Shown here in pieces: positions 63,708-64,000 of a DNA stretch of 64,000 nucleotides. A program made the translations under genes and the position numbers. The notes under the pieces are model-generated. The model worked only from the letters and a program-made list of their open reading frames with translations, ran no database searches and had not been told where the DNA came from. Source of the stretch: Paracoccaceae bacterium Fryx2 (GTDB lineage Bacteria; Pseudomonadota; Alphaproteobacteria; Rhodobacterales; Rhodobacteraceae); the NCBI GenBank assembly GCA_032334235.1, contig JAVSGI010000005.1, forward strand, positions 3,172,501-3,236,500, given 5' to 3'. Numbering within the stretch: position 1 is the stretch's first letter; each line of letters starts with the position of its first letter.

Positions 63708-64000
63708 ATGCTGACCCATCCCACCCACGACCGACTGTTGGCGCTCGGCCTGACCGGCATTGCATCGGCGCTCGAAGAACAACGCAGGTCAACCGCCTTC
63801 GACGCCCTCTCGTTCGAAGAGCGTCTCGGCCTGCTGGTCGACCGCGAGGCTGCAGAGCGCGACACCAAGAAACTGGCCTCCCGGCTCAAGTTTGCGGCTC
63901 TGCGCCAAGATGCCAGCGTCGAGGATCTGGACCTGCGCAGCCCACGTGGTCTTGACCGCAGTGTCATGGCGCATCTTGCCGATGGCGGCTGGATCGCCCG
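63708..64000 (+). CDS. istB: IS21 helper ATPase IstB, N-terminal part
   Basis: The first 97 codons of IstB: MLTHPTHDRLLALGLTGIASALEEQRRS is split here as MLTHPTHDRLLALGLTG and IASALEEQRRS, followed by SFEERLGLLVDREAAERDTKKLASRLKFA-like helices. The ATPase core lies beyond the window end. AGAAAGGAC precedes the ATG. Confidence 0.9.
   Translation, partial: MLTHPTHDRLLALGLTGIASALEEQRRSTAFDALSFEERLGLLVDREAAERDTKKLASRLKFAALRQDASVEDLDLRSPRGLDRSVMAHLADGGWIA

Larger units (their letters stand above)
62009..64000 (+). mobile_element. IS21-family insertion sequence, left part
   Basis: Contains istA and the start of istB and runs off the window. Near the left end three 17-bp repeats of the type TGGGCANTSATTTCGCG lie at 62027, 62050 and 62073, exactly 23 bp apart, the multiple transposase sites of IS21 ends. 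The outer end near 62009 is approximate. Confidence 0.85.

Overview
The window looks like a member of the Rhodobacterales (Alphaproteobacteria). It opens with the 3' end of a 23S rRNA, a 5S rRNA and an initiator tRNA-fMet, which is the usual end of an rRNA operon in this group. Most proteins are GC-rich and of Rhodobacteraceae type. No species can be named from the sequence.

The most informative structure is a perfect 50-bp direct repeat of the 3' part of tRNA-fMet at 1429-1478 and 61689-61738. It brackets about 60.2 kb of accessory DNA, so nearly the whole window is a composite genomic island inserted into the rRNA operon's tRNA-fMet gene. The presumed terminator of that operon (61773-61793) now lies on the far side of the island, 60 kb from the tRNA.

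Layout: (1) 1479-5244, a scrambled left edge with a GIY-YIG fragment, a radical SAM/SPASM enzyme, an IS21 istA stub, an IS5-family element and a 5'-truncated ParB/RepB-like gene. (2) 5682-22837, a Wzy-type polysaccharide locus with a MarR-like EPS regulator, UDP-ManNAcA synthesis (wecB, wecC), polymerase, flippase, glycosyltransferases, an FkbM methyltransferase, a WbpG/HisH/HisF amidotransferase set, a bi-domain oxidoreductase, a methyltransferase and a heparinase-like protein. It ends in an epimerase cut off by an IS. (3) 22838-27063, two insertion sequences and a fragment of an HPF/RaiA-type gene. (4) 24451-56645, a defective lambda-like prophage. Its head and packaging genes (terminase, portal, protease/scaffold, decoration protein, capsid) are present. 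Tail and lysis genes are absent. Early genes (DNA methylases, a replication-type protein with internal iterons, VRR-NUC, an excisionase-like protein) and a tyrosine integrase follow. (5) Defence and stability cargo sits in or beside the prophage: a three-gene type III-like restriction-modification set (42005-49127), a RES/Xre toxin-antitoxin pair (49236-50335), and an ABC three-component system (57078-60090) next to an IS630 element. (6) After the right repeat the flank resumes and is entered by an intact IS21 element that runs off the window.

Several insertions can be undone on paper. IS66 interrupts a DUF6441-like phage gene with an 8-bp target duplication. An IS1111-type element splits a ParB-methylase gene. 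An ISNCY-type element sits in the overlap of two convergent stop codons with a 5-bp duplication. The two IS5-family elements have no matching flanks and mark rearranged or deleted junctions.
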